From Oribacterium sp. C9 (GTDB taxonomy: Bacteria; Bacillota; Clostridia; Lachnospirales; Lachnospiraceae): DNA of 64,000 nt. Shown here piece after piece: positions 63,968 through 64,000 of this stretch (positions are counted from its first letter, which is position 1; each line of letters starts with the position of its first letter). Made by a program: the position numbers and the translations under genes. Location: contig NZ_MUHW01000013.1 in assembly GCF_002007235.1 (NCBI RefSeq), forward strand, positions 54,611 through 118,610. The letters are read 5' to 3'. The notes beneath the pieces were generated by a model that searched no databases, had not been told where the DNA came from, and saw nothing but the letters and a program-made list of their open reading frames with translations.

Positions 63968-64000
63968 TTCTTTTAAATTCATCTCTATTTCTTTTATCTA

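Noticed and set aside
63960..64000. Very short minus-strand frame at the window end
   Set aside because: About nine codons, with no way to tell whether it is a gene end or chance.

Overview
The window looks like core chromosome of an anaerobic Clostridia bacterium, most likely of the Lachnospiraceae. This placement is inferred from gene content: a single-chain pyruvate:ferredoxin oxidoreductase with pta and ackA for acetate formation, a Liv-type amino-acid ABC transporter, class II galT, a DarA-type c-di-AMP receptor, TmcAL, UPF0210 with its ACT partner, VanW and VanZ proteins, and strong AGGAGG ribosome sites. No transposase, phage gene, CRISPR array or rRNA was seen. Almost every gene lies on the minus strand. 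The only plus-strand genes I support are a tRNA-Leu(CAA) and one surface protein (57382..59088).

Layout in ascending coordinates: alaS (cut by the window edge), a small membrane protein and a beta-CASP RNA nuclease; the livKHMGF operon; the der-plsY-gpsA operon; pyruvate:ferredoxin oxidoreductase; a VanW surface protein; uvrC; leuS with a structured leader; a lipoprotein of the DUF4015 type; rpmF, ackA and pta; darA and tmcAL; UPF0210 with its ACT protein; coaE-walJ; polA; a zinc-finger membrane protein; tRNA-Leu; upp; a beta-helix transferase; topB; galM; asd; parE-parC; an orotate-type phosphoribosyltransferase; galK-galE-galT; an AEC transporter; an sce7726-type protein; two divergent SGNH-like surface proteins; a regulator with a secreted HExxH protein; a small HTH protein; and a VanZ protein.

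How the genes work together: PFOR, Pta and AckA form the pyruvate to acetyl-CoA to acetate and ATP route. PFOR and pta share an 11-base motif upstream, which suggests a common regulator. galM, galK, galE and galT make up the Leloir pathway, although galM is separate. The galK promoter carries a clean inverted repeat, and a hairpin of about 150 bases sits between galE and galT. Translation and replication genes (alaS, leuS, rpmF, tRNA-Leu, polA, uvrC, topB, parCE, der) fill most of the rest.

The least explained part is 54.6-64 kb. It holds two paralogous, divergently transcribed, membrane-anchored SGNH-fold proteins whose catalytic residues are largely replaced. Beside them are a nuclease-like sce7726 protein, an uncharacterised HTH regulator cotranscribable with a secreted gluzincin-like protein, and a VanZ protein with a large extra domain. 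Several intergenic regions also hold unusually strong inverted repeats. All calls come from reading the sequence; no database search or folding program was run.
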